Assembly (NCBI GenBank): GCA_017993715.1
Contig: JAGOME010000042.1
Location: 1-40,571, forward strand
Direction: 5' to 3'
Length of the DNA stretch: 40,571 bases
Source: Phycicoccus sp.
Lineage (GTDB): Bacteria; Actinomycetota; Actinomycetes; Actinomycetales; Dermatophilaceae
The notes beneath the pieces are model-generated. The model saw only the letters and a list, made by a program, of their open reading frames with translations. It was not told where the DNA came from and did no database searches. The translations under genes and the position numbers were made by a program. Numbering within the stretch: the stretch's first letter is position 1; each line of letters opens with the position of its first letter. This document shows positions 1-8,074 of the stretch, one piece after another.

Positions 1-47
1 CTACGTCCCCCCCGCCCCAACTTTCCCGCCTGAAGCGCCTTGGTGGG

Positions 48-78
48 GGTTCGCAAGGGTTGTTTTCCCCTGCGAACC
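48..78. terminator. Stem-loop, probable terminator of a gene left of the window
   Basis: GGTTCGCA (48-55) pairs perfectly with TGCGAACC (71-78), and AGGG/CCCC extends the stem inside. The loop holds TTGTTTT. It lies before the first gene, so it most likely ends transcription of something to the left. It could also sit in the leader of the DUF1648 gene. Confidence 0.45.
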
Positions 79-207
79 ATGACCTTCCGGCCGCAGCACC
101 GTGCCCCACGGGAGCGGCCGGACTCGCAGGGCCCGGCGGCGAGCAGCACCCTCGCGCGTGATGGAGTTCGGCACTCCCTCACGCTGAGAGATTGCTATGG
201 TCAGCGC

Positions 208-1164
208 GTGGCTGCAGGCGTTCGAAGTCAGGCCGCGGTGATCGGGATCGGCATCGTCCTGCCGCTGACTGCCCTGGCCGCCTTCCTCGTGGTGATCTGG
301 CCCGACCTGCCCCAGGTCGTGGCGACCCACTGGGATCCCCAAGGTCGCGCCGACTCGTTCGTCGTCCTCGGGATCCGCGTGTGGCTCACCCCGGTCCTGC
401 TCGCGGTGGGATCGTGGGGACTGCTGTCCATCGCGGTCGCTCACGTGCCCCAGGGGGCCCCCGGCGGTCGGTGGCTGCGGGCGCTGCCTGCGGGTTCGGC
501 CTGGTTCGTCGTCGGCTTGGCCTGCTCCACCTTGTTGCCGCAACGGGGACTGGGCGATGCCCAGGAGGCCCCGTTCTCCGTGAGCTGGTTGGTGGCCGGG
601 CTCATCGCTGGAGCGGTGGGTTTCTGGCTCGTTCTCCTGCTTGCTCCAGCCACGACGCGGTCCACGACGCACGCTTTGATCTCGTCGGACGAGACGATCG
701 ACCGCGACCGTCCGGGGAACGTCGTGTGGCGCTCGTCGGCGCGACCGCCGATGCTGGGCTACGTCATCCTGGCGGTCCTCGGACTCCTGGCTGCCGCGGC
801 CGCCGTGCACATCCGGTGGGTGATTGCCGCCGTGCTGCTCCTCACCGTCCTCCTCGCGGCGGCATTCACCTCGTTCTGCGTGTCCATCGACGACCGGGCT
901 GTGTGGGTGAGGGGCACCTTCTTTGGGGTCCCTCGCTTCGCCATCGCGCTCTCGACGATCCGGCGGGCCGAGGTGGTCGACGTCAAACCCCTGCGCTGGG
1001 GGGGTTGGGGTCTGCGCTACCGGTCCACCGGGATTGGGGTCGTCACCAGAGGGGGACCGGCCCTGCGCCTGGTGCGCACGGACGACACGGAGGTCGTCCT
1101 CACGGTCGATGATGCGGCGTCCGCTGTCGCCATCCTCAACACTCTGGGCAGACCCTCCGCCTAA
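208..1164 (+). CDS. DUF1648 domain membrane protein
   Basis: The GTG start at 208 gives about 318 residues. The frame is open upstream to 40, but the arginine-rich residues there do not look like protein of this family. After a first hydrophobic segment comes ATHWDPQGRADSF, the signature of DUF1648 (a His-Trp motif between transmembrane helices, as in SdpI-like proteins). Further hydrophobic segments follow. The C-terminal third, with VWVRGTFFGVPRFAIALSTI, resembles a bacterial PH-like domain. It is probably a cytoplasmic-membrane protein of unknown role. It converges on the IclR gene with 7 bp between stop codons. The start codon is uncertain because no strong ribosome-binding site precedes 208. 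Confidence 0.65.
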   Translation: MAAGVRSQAAVIGIGIVLPLTALAAFLVVIWPDLPQVVATHWDPQGRADSFVVLGIRVWLTPVLLAVGSWGLLSIAVAHVPQGAPGGRWLRALPAGSAWFVVGLACSTLLPQRGLGDAQEAPFSVSWLVAGLIAGAVGFWLVLLLAPATTRSTTHALISSDETIDRDRPGNVVWRSSARPPMLGYVILAVLGLLAAAAAVHIRWVIAAVLLLTVLLAAAFTSFCVSIDDRAVWVRGTFFGVPRFAIALSTIRRAEVVDVKPLRWGGWGLRYRSTGIGVVTRGGPALRLVRTDDTEVVLTVDDAASAVAILNTLGRPSA

Positions 1165-1171
1165 GATCAGG

Positions 1172-1957
1172 TCAGAGTCCAGCGTCGCGCAGGGCGCGCG
1201 TCAGGGTGAATGCCGCGGTGCGCACGGCCGGGCCGATGGTGCCGGGATCGATCGACCGGGTGATGCCGGTGACCGACAGACCCGCCCGAATGCCGCGGTC
1301 GGCACCAAAGACCGGGGCTGCCACGCAGAGCACCCCCGGTGTGGACTCCTCAATATCGAGGGCGAACCCGTGTGTGCGGATCTTGCGCAGCTCGGCGACC
1401 AGCGCATCGGCGGAGGTGATCGTGCGGGCGGTGAACGCGGTCAGGCCGGCCTCGATCCGCGCCTCCACGACCGACGGCGGCGCATAGGCGAGCAGCACCT
1501 TGCCGACACCGGTGGCATGCGCGGGCAGGCGGCCCCCGACGCGCGAGTCCACGTGGACGGCGCCGGAGCCGAGGATGGCGACATAGAGGACGTCAATGCC
1601 GTCGAGGACGGCGAGGTGCACTCGATGCCGGGTTGCCTCCCGCAGGTCCTCCATGATCGGCAGGGCCATCCCCGACAGCGATCGGTGTACTGGCACTAAC
1701 TCCCCCAGCTCGAAGAGCCGGACTCCCAACCGGTACTCGCCAGCGGACTGAGGCACACGCTCCATGATCCGGTGATCGCACAGGTCGACGACAAGGCGAT
1801 GCACCGTGGACTTGGGGAGGCCGGACCGGCGGGCGAGCTCGGAGATCCCGAGCACGGGGTCGGCGCTGGAGAAGCAGTCGAGGACGGCCAGCATCCGGCT
1901 GACCACGCCTGATCGCTCGGGGAGGCCCTGGCCTCCGTTCCGTTCAGTGGAACGCAT
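1172..1957 (-). CDS. IclR-family transcriptional regulator (regulator 1)
   Basis: This encodes 261 residues. An N-terminal winged helix (about residues 20-75, including SELARRSGLPKSTVHRLVVD) is followed by a C-terminal effector-binding IclR domain with GRLPAHATGVGKVLLAYAP and a late D-I-E-E-S-T-P-G-V-L-C-V-A-A-P segment, all typical of the family. The frame runs open further upstream, but homology-like sequence begins at the ATG at 1957, which I chose. It is transcribed away from a second IclR gene, 81 bp apart. A palindrome CGTTCC-N7-GGAACG lies over its first codons, and the same palindrome precedes the meta-cleavage operon. I infer autoregulation and control of aromatic catabolism. The effector is unknown. 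Confidence 0.88.
   Translation of the reverse strand: MRSTERNGGQGLPERSGVVSRMLAVLDCFSSADPVLGISELARRSGLPKSTVHRLVVDLCDHRIMERVPQSAGEYRLGVRLFELGELVPVHRSLSGMALPIMEDLREATRHRVHLAVLDGIDVLYVAILGSGAVHVDSRVGGRLPAHATGVGKVLLAYAPPSVVEARIEAGLTAFTARTITSADALVAELRKIRTHGFALDIEESTPGVLCVAAPVFGADRGIRAGLSVTGITRSIDPGTIGPAVRTAAFTLTRALRDAGL
1936..1954. promoter_or_regulatory. Candidate operator site A (GTTCC-N7-GGAAC)
   Basis: CGTTCC GTTCAGT GGAACG is a perfect 6-bp inverted repeat with a 7-bp spacer. It overlaps codons 2-8 of IclR regulator 1, next to the divergent promoter region. Sites B (2931) and C (13308) have the same architecture. GGGAAC at 1965-1970 and GTTCCC at 2000-2005 are further half-site-like matches in the intergenic gap. 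Confidence 0.5.
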
Positions 1958-2038
1958 GAGTAGAGGGAACCACGCCCGTCTGCGCATAGTCGAGTCAGCG
2001 TTCCCGGTCACATCACCACCGATGAGGAGCACGAACCC

Positions 2039-2872
2039 ATGGCGAGTTTGGTGCACGAGGTCACTGACCACACCGAGGAGGCCTGGTGCGCGACAACGCC
2101 CAAGCGTCGCGCGGCCGCTACGGGTGCCGATGCCGCCAGTGGATTGAAGTCCGTGGGGACCGCCCTTGACGTGCTCGAGTGCTTTGCTGTGGACACCGAG
2201 CTCGGCGTGTCTGACATCGCGCGCCGACTCGGCGTGGCCAAGTCCACGGCTCACCGGCTCCTGACGACCCTGGTGTCCCGGGGGTTTGTCGAGCAGGACC
2301 AGAGCACCGGCCTCTACCGGCTCGGTATGCACGTCTACGAGCTCGGCCATCTCGCCCTGTCCCGCAACTCGCTCCGGCACGCAGCCCTCCCCACGCTGCG
2401 GCAGGTCGCCCAGAGCACGGGGCTCACGGTCAACCTCGCGATCCCCGACGGCCCTGACGTCGTCTTCGTCGAGCGCCTCGAGAGTGCCGATTCGATCAGG
2501 TTCCTCGGGCACACCGGTCGCCGACTCCCGGCGCACTGCACGAGCAGCGGCAAGGTCATTGCGGCATTCAACCCCGAGACGGCGGAGGCCCGACGCCGGT
2601 CGGGGTTCCCGCCGCGAGTCAGCGGCACCGTACGCACTGAGGCCGACTGGGCCCGGACCCTGGATACGGTGCGGTCTCAGGGGTATGCCGTCAGCCACAG
2701 CGAGTCGTTCGATGGCGCCTCGTCAGTGGGCGTGGCGGTCGTCGTGCGCCGGATCGCGGTCGCGTCGGTCTCCGTGTTCGGCCCGACCGACATCGTCGCG
2801 CCCAAGATCGAGCGCCTCGTGCCCATCCTCACCGCGGCCGCATGTCGCATCGCCAAGGCCTACGGCGGCTAA
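2039..2872 (+). CDS. IclR-family transcriptional regulator (regulator 2)
   Basis: This encodes 277 residues, with ATG at 2039 preceded by GAGGAG (2024-2029) at good spacing. The winged helix spans about residues 37-95 (SDIARRLGVAKSTAHRLLTT). The effector domain carries GRRLPAHCTSSGKVIAAF and the family's C-terminal Ser-Val-Gly-Val-Ala strand. It is divergent from regulator 1 and lies 160 bp upstream of, and co-directional with, the meta-cleavage operon. It is a second candidate regulator of that operon. Which of the two proteins binds the GTTCC palindromes cannot be told from sequence. Confidence 0.88.
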   Translation: MASLVHEVTDHTEEAWCATTPKRRAAATGADAASGLKSVGTALDVLECFAVDTELGVSDIARRLGVAKSTAHRLLTTLVSRGFVEQDQSTGLYRLGMHVYELGHLALSRNSLRHAALPTLRQVAQSTGLTVNLAIPDGPDVVFVERLESADSIRFLGHTGRRLPAHCTSSGKVIAAFNPETAEARRRSGFPPRVSGTVRTEADWARTLDTVRSQGYAVSHSESFDGASSVGVAVVVRRIAVASVSVFGPTDIVAPKIERLVPILTAAACRIAKAYGG

Positions 2873-2930
2873 ATCAGCCGCCCCGAACGATCCGCAGCCG
2901 TCCACTCCTGCACCAGAAACCATCGCCTGC

Positions 2931-2949
2931 TGTTCCCGGAAGCGGAACA
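2931..2949. promoter_or_regulatory. Candidate operator site B before the meta-cleavage operon
   Basis: TGTTCC CGGAAGC GGAACA is a perfect inverted repeat with a 7-bp spacer, in the 160-bp gap between IclR regulator 2 and the hydratase gene, about 84 bp before its start. It matches sites A and C in architecture. This is the expected position for an IclR-family operator or activator site. Confidence 0.55.
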
Positions 2950-3032
2950 AAACCACTGAGCGCGCTCTGCCGCCCGTAGCGTTCGAGCGTGCCGAATCAG
3001 GCCGCAAGCCTGACGACGAAGGGAGTCCTCTC

Positions 3033-3815
3033 GTGGACCCGCAGACCCGGTCCGACGCCGCGAGTCGCCTGCTCACGGCATACCGGACCCGTGAGCCCAT
3101 CGACCCGCTGACCTCGACCTACGAGGACATGACCGTCGAGGACTCGTACGCCATCCAACTGCTCCAGATCGACGAGCTTCTCGCCGCGGGACGCACGGTG
3201 CAGGGCCACAAGGTCGGCCTGACCAGCGTGGCCATGCAAAAGCTCCTCGGCGTCAACGAGCCCGACTACGGCCACCTCCTCGATGACTTCTTCTACCTGG
3301 AGCACATGCCGATCCCCACGGATCGCTTCCTGCAGCCGCGGGTCGAGCCGGAGGTGGCCTTCGTCCTGAAGAAACCGCTGCGCGGGCCTGGCGTGACGGT
3401 CCATGAAGCCATCGCGGCCGTCGACTTCGTCCTCCCGGCGCTTGAGCTGGTCGACAGCCGCATCCGGGACTGGAAGATCGGGCTCCTGGACACCATTGCC
3501 GACAATGCCAGCTCCGGTGCCGTCGTCCTCGGCTCCACCCCGACCGACCTGAGCGCGGTGGACCTCAGGCTGGCCGGATGCGTCTTCACCCGTAACGGCC
3601 AGGTCGTCGGGACCGGCGCTGGCGGGGCCGTCCTCGGCTCGCCCATCACGAGCCTGGTCTGGCTCGCCAACACCGTCGGCGCTCGAGGAGTCACCCTCGA
3701 AGCCGGCCACGTCATTCTCCCCGGCTCGGTGTGCGCGATGGCCGCCGTTGCGCCGGGCGACACCTTCACTGCCACGTTCGCCGGGCTCGGCTCGGTCACG
3801 GCCCGATTCTCCTGA
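3033..3815 (+). CDS. 2-hydroxypenta-2,4-dienoate (2-keto-4-pentenoate) hydratase
   Basis: This encodes 260 residues from GTG at 3033, with GAAGGGAG just upstream. It belongs to the hydratase/decarboxylase family of meta-cleavage pathways (MhpD, DmpE, BphH). Visible family features are GHKVGLTS, the metal-binding [25 protein letters not shown] and [11 protein letters not shown]. It should add water to 2-hydroxypentadienoate to give 4-hydroxy-2-oxovalerate, a Mg2+-dependent cytoplasmic step. It is the first gene of a five-gene operon whose next two enzymes use its product. The later gene at 6001 is a paralogue better matched to the decarboxylase. A steroid-type hydratase (HsaE/TesE) is the alternative, but the 4-oxalocrotonate genes downstream favour the catechol route. 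Confidence 0.88.
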   Translation: MDPQTRSDAASRLLTAYRTREPIDPLTSTYEDMTVEDSYAIQLLQIDELLAAGRTVQGHKVGLTSVAMQKLLGVNEPDYGHLLDDFFYLEHMPIPTDRFLQPRVEPEVAFVLKKPLRGPGVTVHEAIAAVDFVLPALELVDSRIRDWKIGLLDTIADNASSGAVVLGSTPTDLSAVDLRLAGCVFTRNGQVVGTGAGGAVLGSPITSLVWLANTVGARGVTLEAGHVILPGSVCAMAAVAPGDTFTATFAGLGSVTARFS

Positions 3816-3832
3816 AAGGGCACACCTTCACC

Positions 3833-4858
3833 ATGACACGCACCACCAAAGGCACCGCGGCCATTGTCGGCCCGGGCAACATCGGCACCGACCTGATGTT
3901 CAAGCTCATGCGGCGCAGCGACATTATCGAGCCGCGATACATGATCGGCGTCGATCCCGCTTCCGACGGTCTGCGCCGCGCAGCGTCCCTCGGCCTCGAG
4001 GCCAGCCACGAGGGGGTCGACTGGCTGCTCGCCCAGCCCGAGTTGCCCGACATCGTTTTCGAGTGCACGTCGGCGAAGGCCCACGAAGCCAACGCTCCCC
4101 GGTATGCCGCCGCCGGCATCCTCGCCGTCGACCTCACGCCTGCCGCGGTCGGGCCCTACCTATGCCCGGCCGTGAACCTCGACTTCAACTTGGACGCGAC
4201 CAACGTCAACATGATCACGTGTGGTGGCCAGGCAACGATCCCCATGGTGCACGCGGTCTCCTCGGTCGTGCCCGTGCCCTACGCCGAGATCGTCGCCTCG
4301 GTCTCGAGCAAGTCCGCCGGTCCGGGGACGCGCGCGAACATCGACGAGTTCACCGAGACCACGTCCGATGCCGTGGTCAAGGTGGGTGGCGCGCAGACCG
4401 GCAAGGCGATCATCATCCTCAACCCAGTTGAGCCGCCGATGATGATGCGCAACTCGGTCTTCTGCGCGATCCCCGCCGAGGCCGGTGAGGCCGGCGCACT
4501 CCAGGACCGCCTGCTGGAGTCCATCCATGCCATGGTCAAGACCATCCAGGAGTACGTGCCCGGGTATCACCTCCGGGCCGAGCCCCAGTTCGACCCGGCC
4601 CGAGAGGCCTGGCGTGGCCAGGCACGCGTCTTCATCCCCATCGAGGTCAAGGGTCGCGGCGACTACCTGCCCGACTACGCCGGGAATCTCGACATCATCA
4701 CGTCCGCGGCCGCACGAGTCGGCGACATCATGATCGCCCGCCGGCTCGGGGTCGATACGTCATGGAAGTCGTCGGCGGATCTTGGTGAGGACTCCAGTGC
4801 CCTCGTCGAGGACGAGGCGTCCGCCACCGATCACGCCGTCGCGAAGGCAGGAGTCTGA
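3833..4858 (+). CDS. Acetaldehyde dehydrogenase (acylating), meta-cleavage type
   Basis: This encodes 341 residues from ATG at 3833, with GAAAGGG upstream and a 17-bp gap from the hydratase. It converts acetaldehyde (or propanal), NAD+ and CoA to acyl-CoA. The Rossmann glycine motif GPGNIGTD is at about residues 13-20. The catalytic cysteine is in ITCGGQAT (Cys130), matching Cys132 of DmpF by position. Length is normal for MhpF/DmpF/BphJ. In this family the enzyme forms a channelling complex with the aldolase encoded next. The C-terminal tail (after about residue 310) is acidic and low in complexity. Confidence 0.92.
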   Translation: MTRTTKGTAAIVGPGNIGTDLMFKLMRRSDIIEPRYMIGVDPASDGLRRAASLGLEASHEGVDWLLAQPELPDIVFECTSAKAHEANAPRYAAAGILAVDLTPAAVGPYLCPAVNLDFNLDATNVNMITCGGQATIPMVHAVSSVVPVPYAEIVASVSSKSAGPGTRANIDEFTETTSDAVVKVGGAQTGKAIIILNPVEPPMMMRNSVFCAIPAEAGEAGALQDRLLESIHAMVKTIQEYVPGYHLRAEPQFDPAREAWRGQARVFIPIEVKGRGDYLPDYAGNLDIITSAAARVGDIMIARRLGVDTSWKSSADLGEDSSALVEDEASATDHAVAKAGV

Positions 4859-4864
4859 ACAGCC

Positions 4865-6001
4865 ATGGGAGACATGACAATTCGCCCGGAGGACATCCCG
4901 GTCGTCACCCACGAGGTGAGCGAGACCGAGGTGCGGAACCACACCCCCACCGCCGGCGGCGAGACGGATCTGCGGATCACCGACTCGACACTGCGCGACG
5001 GCTCGCACGCGATGGCCCACCAGTACACCGAAGCCCAGGTGCGCGGGGTCGTCTCAGCCCTGGATCGGGCCGGTGTCCAGGTCATTGAGGTCAGCCACGG
5101 CGACGGACTCGGCGGCTCCTCGTTCAACTACGGCTTCTCGCTCGTCGACGAGTTCCAGCTCATCAAGGCCGCGGTCGACGAGGCCACCCAGGCCAAGATC
5201 GCCATACTCATGCTGCCCGGCCTGGGCACCGTGCATCATCTGCATAAGGCGCACGAGGTCGGGGCATCCGTCGCCCGGATCGCGACCCACTGCACCGAGG
5301 CCGACGTCTCCCTCCAGCACTTCGGCGAGGCCCGCCGGCTCGGCATGGAGACCGTCGGCTTCCTCATGCTCAGCCACCGCGCCTCCCCCGAGAAGCTCGC
5401 CGAGCAGGCCCGGATCATGGTCGACGCCGGAGCCCAGTGCGTCTACGTCGTCGATTCGGCTGGGGCGCTGGTGTTGTCGACGGCACAGGAGCGGATCGCT
5501 GCCGTGCTGAGCGAAATCGGCACCGAGGCCCAGGTCGGCTTTCACGGCCATCAGAATCTCTCGATGGGTGTGGCGAACTCGGTGCTGGCCTACCAGGCCG
5601 GCGCCAAGCAGATCGACGGCGCCCTGTGTGCCCTCGGGGCTGGTGCGGGCAACTCCCCGACCGAGGTGCTTGCCGCCACCTTTGAGCGGATGGGCATCCG
5701 CACCGGCGTTGACCTCGGCGAGGTTCTCTCGGCCGCCGAGGACGTCGTGCGCCCCTTCATCCCGCGTCTGCCGTGGATGGATCGCGCGTCGATCACCCAG
5801 GGCTACGCCGGGGTCTACTCGTCATTCCTGCTCCACGCAGAGCGTGCCGCCGACCGCTATGGCGTTCCCGCACACGCGATTCTGCAGAGGGTGGGCGAGC
5901 TGGGCTACGTCGGTGGCCAGGAGGACATGATCATCGACATCGCCCTTCAGTTGCGCGAAGAGGCCGAACTCGGCGACCTCGCCGGGGCGGGGGTGCGGTG
6001 A
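4865..6001 (+). CDS. 4-hydroxy-2-oxovalerate aldolase
   Basis: This encodes 378 residues from ATG at 4865; an in-frame ATG at 4874 is possible. It is an HMG-CoA-lyase-like TIM barrel of the DmpG/MhpE/BphI family. It shows [13 protein letters not shown] (Arg44-Asp45) and metal ligands in FHGHQNL (His227, His229). It splits 4-hydroxy-2-oxovalerate to pyruvate and acetaldehyde, which passes to the dehydrogenase encoded upstream. The first ~33 residues are an N-terminal extension rich in charged residues compared with the usual start near the TLRDG strand. Its stop overlaps the next start by one base (TGATG), implying translational coupling. Confidence 0.92.
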   Translation: MGDMTIRPEDIPVVTHEVSETEVRNHTPTAGGETDLRITDSTLRDGSHAMAHQYTEAQVRGVVSALDRAGVQVIEVSHGDGLGGSSFNYGFSLVDEFQLIKAAVDEATQAKIAILMLPGLGTVHHLHKAHEVGASVARIATHCTEADVSLQHFGEARRLGMETVGFLMLSHRASPEKLAEQARIMVDAGAQCVYVVDSAGALVLSTAQERIAAVLSEIGTEAQVGFHGHQNLSMGVANSVLAYQAGAKQIDGALCALGAGAGNSPTEVLAATFERMGIRTGVDLGEVLSAAEDVVRPFIPRLPWMDRASITQGYAGVYSSFLLHAERAADRYGVPAHAILQRVGELGYVGGQEDMIIDIALQLREEAELGDLAGAGVR

Positions 6002-6822
6002 TGGGTGAGCACCCGGCATTCGGAATGCCGCCCGCTGGTGGGTGGACCGTGGAAACCGTTGCGGCAGAGTTACTTCGGTGCGAAGACGAGCGGATCGAAC
6101 GTCCACCCTTCACCGACGACTGGCCCGAGCTCGACCTGGACACCGGCTATGAGATCCAGGACCTCAACCTGCGCAAGCGGCTGGATCGCGGCGAGCGACT
6201 GATCGGCGTCAAGCTGGGGCTGACCAGTCGGGCCAAGCAGCAGCGAATGGGCGTGCACTTCCCGTTCGTCGCGTGGCTGACCGACGCCATGATCCTGCCC
6301 GTCGGAGACCCGGTGCCGCAGTCCCGGCTCATCCATCCGCGGGTGGAGCCCGAGATCGTCTTCGTCATGGGCGATCGACTCAGCGGCCCGGGAGTGACTG
6401 CGGCACAGGCGATGTCGTGCGTCGAGTCGGTCTGGGGCGGCGCCGAGGTCATCGACTCGCGCTATCAGGATTTCCGGTTCAAGGCGGGCGATGTTGCGGC
6501 GGACAACGCCTCGTCGGGCGCCTTTGTTACCGGCCCCATCGGCCTGCCGCCGGCCTCGCTCGACCTGTCCCTCGAGGCCGTCCTCGTCGAGGTCAACGGC
6601 GCGGTGGTCGACTCGGCAACGGGCGCGGCCGTCCAGGGGCACCCGGGTGAGGCGCTCGCTCTCGCGGCCAACGACCTCGCCCGGCGTGGTCATGCCATTG
6701 AGGCGGGTTGGATCGTCCTGACGGGTGGGATGACCGATGCGGTGTTCGCCCCGCCGGGGACGTCCGTGGGTCTGCACTTCACGAACCTGGGCTCGGTCTG
6801 GCTCAACGGTGGACAGGGCTGA
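6001..6822 (+). CDS. 4-oxalocrotonate (2-oxo-3-hexenedioate) decarboxylase
   Basis: This encodes 273 residues from ATG at 6001, overlapping the aldolase stop. It is in the same fold family as the hydratase at 3033, but EVIDSRYQDFRF, a Gly-Gly-Ala before it and the [11 protein letters not shown] segment match the DmpH/XylI decarboxylases. PRVEPEIVFVM holds the metal-binding acid. It makes 2-hydroxypentadienoate for the hydratase, with which DmpH forms a complex in known pathways. The first codons contain the perfect 17-bp inverted pair of the dispersed octamer (6014-6030). Confidence 0.85.
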   Translation: MGEHPAFGMPPAGGWTVETVAAELLRCEDERIERPPFTDDWPELDLDTGYEIQDLNLRKRLDRGERLIGVKLGLTSRAKQQRMGVHFPFVAWLTDAMILPVGDPVPQSRLIHPRVEPEIVFVMGDRLSGPGVTAAQAMSCVESVWGGAEVIDSRYQDFRFKAGDVAADNASSGAFVTGPIGLPPASLDLSLEAVLVEVNGAVVDSATGAAVQGHPGEALALAANDLARRGHAIEAGWIVLTGGMTDAVFAPPGTSVGLHFTNLGSVWLNGGQG

Positions 6823-6828
6823 GCGACG

Positions 6829-7029
6829 GTGCCGTTCATCGACGTCACCCTGGCGCAGGGTCGCTCGCCGGAGCAGTTGCGGACCCTCATGTCCGCGCTG
6901 ACCCACGCCGCGGCTGAGGCTGTGGGCGCCCCGGTCGAGTCGATCCGGGTCGTTATCCGCGAAGTCCCCACGACCCATTGGGCCGCGGGAGATGTCACCA
7001 TCGCTGAACGCCGCGCCGGCAACTCCTGA
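6829..7029 (+). CDS. 4-oxalocrotonate tautomerase
   Basis: This encodes 66 residues from GTG at 6829, 6 bp after the decarboxylase stop. After Met removal the numbering matches Pseudomonas 4-OT: catalytic Pro1, Arg11 (QGRS) and Arg39 (ESIRVVI) are all present. The position of Phe50 is Trp here (THWAAGD). It isomerises 2-hydroxymuconate to 2-oxo-3-hexenedioate in the cytoplasm, feeding the decarboxylase. Its presence shows that the pathway uses the oxidative (4-oxalocrotonate) branch, which needs a 2-hydroxymuconic semialdehyde dehydrogenase. The only candidate in the window is at 13415. Confidence 0.9.
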   Translation: MPFIDVTLAQGRSPEQLRTLMSALTHAAAEAVGAPVESIRVVIREVPTTHWAAGDVTIAERRAGNS

Positions 7030-7100
7030 CTCCTCGCCGCGAGTGCCCTGGGACGCGACCGGCGCTCCTCGCGCAATCTCATCCGGATGTCGGTGCGCAA

Positions 7101-7544
7101 CTAGGGGCAGGTCTCGGTCGGCTTGGTGAGCGTGACTTGGTGGGTCGCACCACTGGGGAGCTCGACAAAGGTCACCTTGACTGCCGAGCCTCCTGTCGGA
7201 TCGGTGAAGGTGCTCGTCGCACAGTCCCTGTTGACACCGGCGAGAACCTGGGCGACCGGAATGAGCGCTGGCCCCAAACTCTGGATCGCCACAATGGCGA
7301 CGGTTGCCGACGCCGGCAGGCACGTGGTCGTGGCGCAGAACGTCACGACGTACGTGACGCTGCCGTCGTCGTTCGTCGTCGTGCAACTGCCCGGTCCAAA
7401 GGACACCGTGAGCGGCTCACATTCGCTGGCGGCCGCGCTCGGCGCCAACCGGGCTACTGCAACGACGGAGGTCGCCCATGCCGCTCCCGCAGTGATAGTG
7501 CGGCGGGTGATCGGACGCCGGGGGTGACTCGGGTATTGGGACAA
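7101..7544 (-). CDS. Secreted Cys-containing protein with TRRTxTxGxAWA-type signal (A)
   Basis: This encodes 147 residues. I chose the TTG at 7544 because AGGAGGG (7555-7549) precedes it at ideal spacing and no ATG or GTG lies near. The N-terminus has the twin-arginine-like ITRRTITAGAAWA followed by a hydrophobic stretch and an Ala-rich cleavage region (APSAAAS). The mature ~108 residues carry six cysteines, many Thr/Val and no recognised domain, consistent with an exported beta-rich protein. Its leader closely matches that of the protein at 12421, on the other side of the AAA+/TPR operon. It converges on the tautomerase gene. Confidence 0.65.
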   Translation of the reverse strand: MSQYPSHPRRPITRRTITAGAAWATSVVAVARLAPSAAASECEPLTVSFGPGSCTTTNDDGSVTYVVTFCATTTCLPASATVAIVAIQSLGPALIPVAQVLAGVNRDCATSTFTDPTGGSAVKVTFVELPSGATHQVTLTKPTETCP

Positions 7545-7663
7545 CGCGCCCTCCTGTGCCCTGGGTGATGACGCAATCGTGTCGCCCCCCTGCGGGGCAG
7601 GGAATCCTTGACCGACACGTGGTCACTCGCCCTTGGGCTCGTGCTCTGACGCTTGGGAACCCT

Positions 7664-7838
7664 TCATCCCCCGGCCCCGGTAGCCCGCCGCATCAGGGCC
7701 TCGTAGTGCAATCCGGGAGGATCGCGTGGGCGGCGGCCCGCATGCTCTGGTCGTCGGTCCCGTCCATGGCGATGGGTGGATCCCGGTTGCCTTGAGATGC
7801 TCCATCGGCGCGACCCGCATCGCTGCGCTGCCGCCTCC
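7664..7838 (-). pseudogene. Short-chain dehydrogenase remnant, copy 1
   Basis: Read on the minus strand and allowing frameshifts, this encodes MRVAPMEHLKATGIHP, then IAMDGTDDQSM, then directly AAHAILPD, YEALMRRATGAGG and a stop. The first part matches the SDR segment between the second beta strand and the Asp-Val loop (compare MDVTDDASM). The last part matches an SDR C-terminus. Nearly all of the catalytic core is deleted. The bases 7740-7838 are almost identical to 12109-12206, while the C-terminal part is only roughly 70% alike. Confidence 0.55.
7740..7838. repeat. 99-bp direct repeat, left copy
   Basis: Aligned by eye with 12109-12206, it is identical except for one 1-bp indel (GGG versus GG) and one T/C change. 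Both copies have the same orientation and lie 4.37 kb apart, flanking the AAA+/TPR operon. Confidence 0.9.
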
Positions 7839-8074
7839 GCTCCCCCTGCGTGACCGGTTTGCCCTGCCTGCCTCCTGCGAACGGCAAAGTGGTTGCTGTC
7901 GCCGAATGCCGTGCCGGACGTGAGAGGAGCCCCACCCTTTGCCTCCGGCAAGGGTCCACCGCTGAAGCAGCTACCGTGGCGGACGCCTGCGATGGGCGCG
8001 TCGGTCCTGCTCGACGTACAGTGCTCTCGCGCCCATGCCGGGCCTGCACCAGCCGTCCGTGATCGAGGGGGACC

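Noticed and set aside
1958-2698. Upstream extension of the minus-strand IclR frame
   Set aside because: It overlaps the second IclR gene antisense and has no IclR similarity; the family sequence starts at 1957.
2286-3032. N-terminal extension of the hydratase frame
   Set aside because: It overlaps the IclR gene in another frame; GTG at 3033 has a ribosome-binding site and the hydratase sequence starts there.
6070-7386. Long minus-strand frame opposite the decarboxylase and tautomerase
   Set aside because: It is antisense to two clear enzymes and has no recognisable domain.
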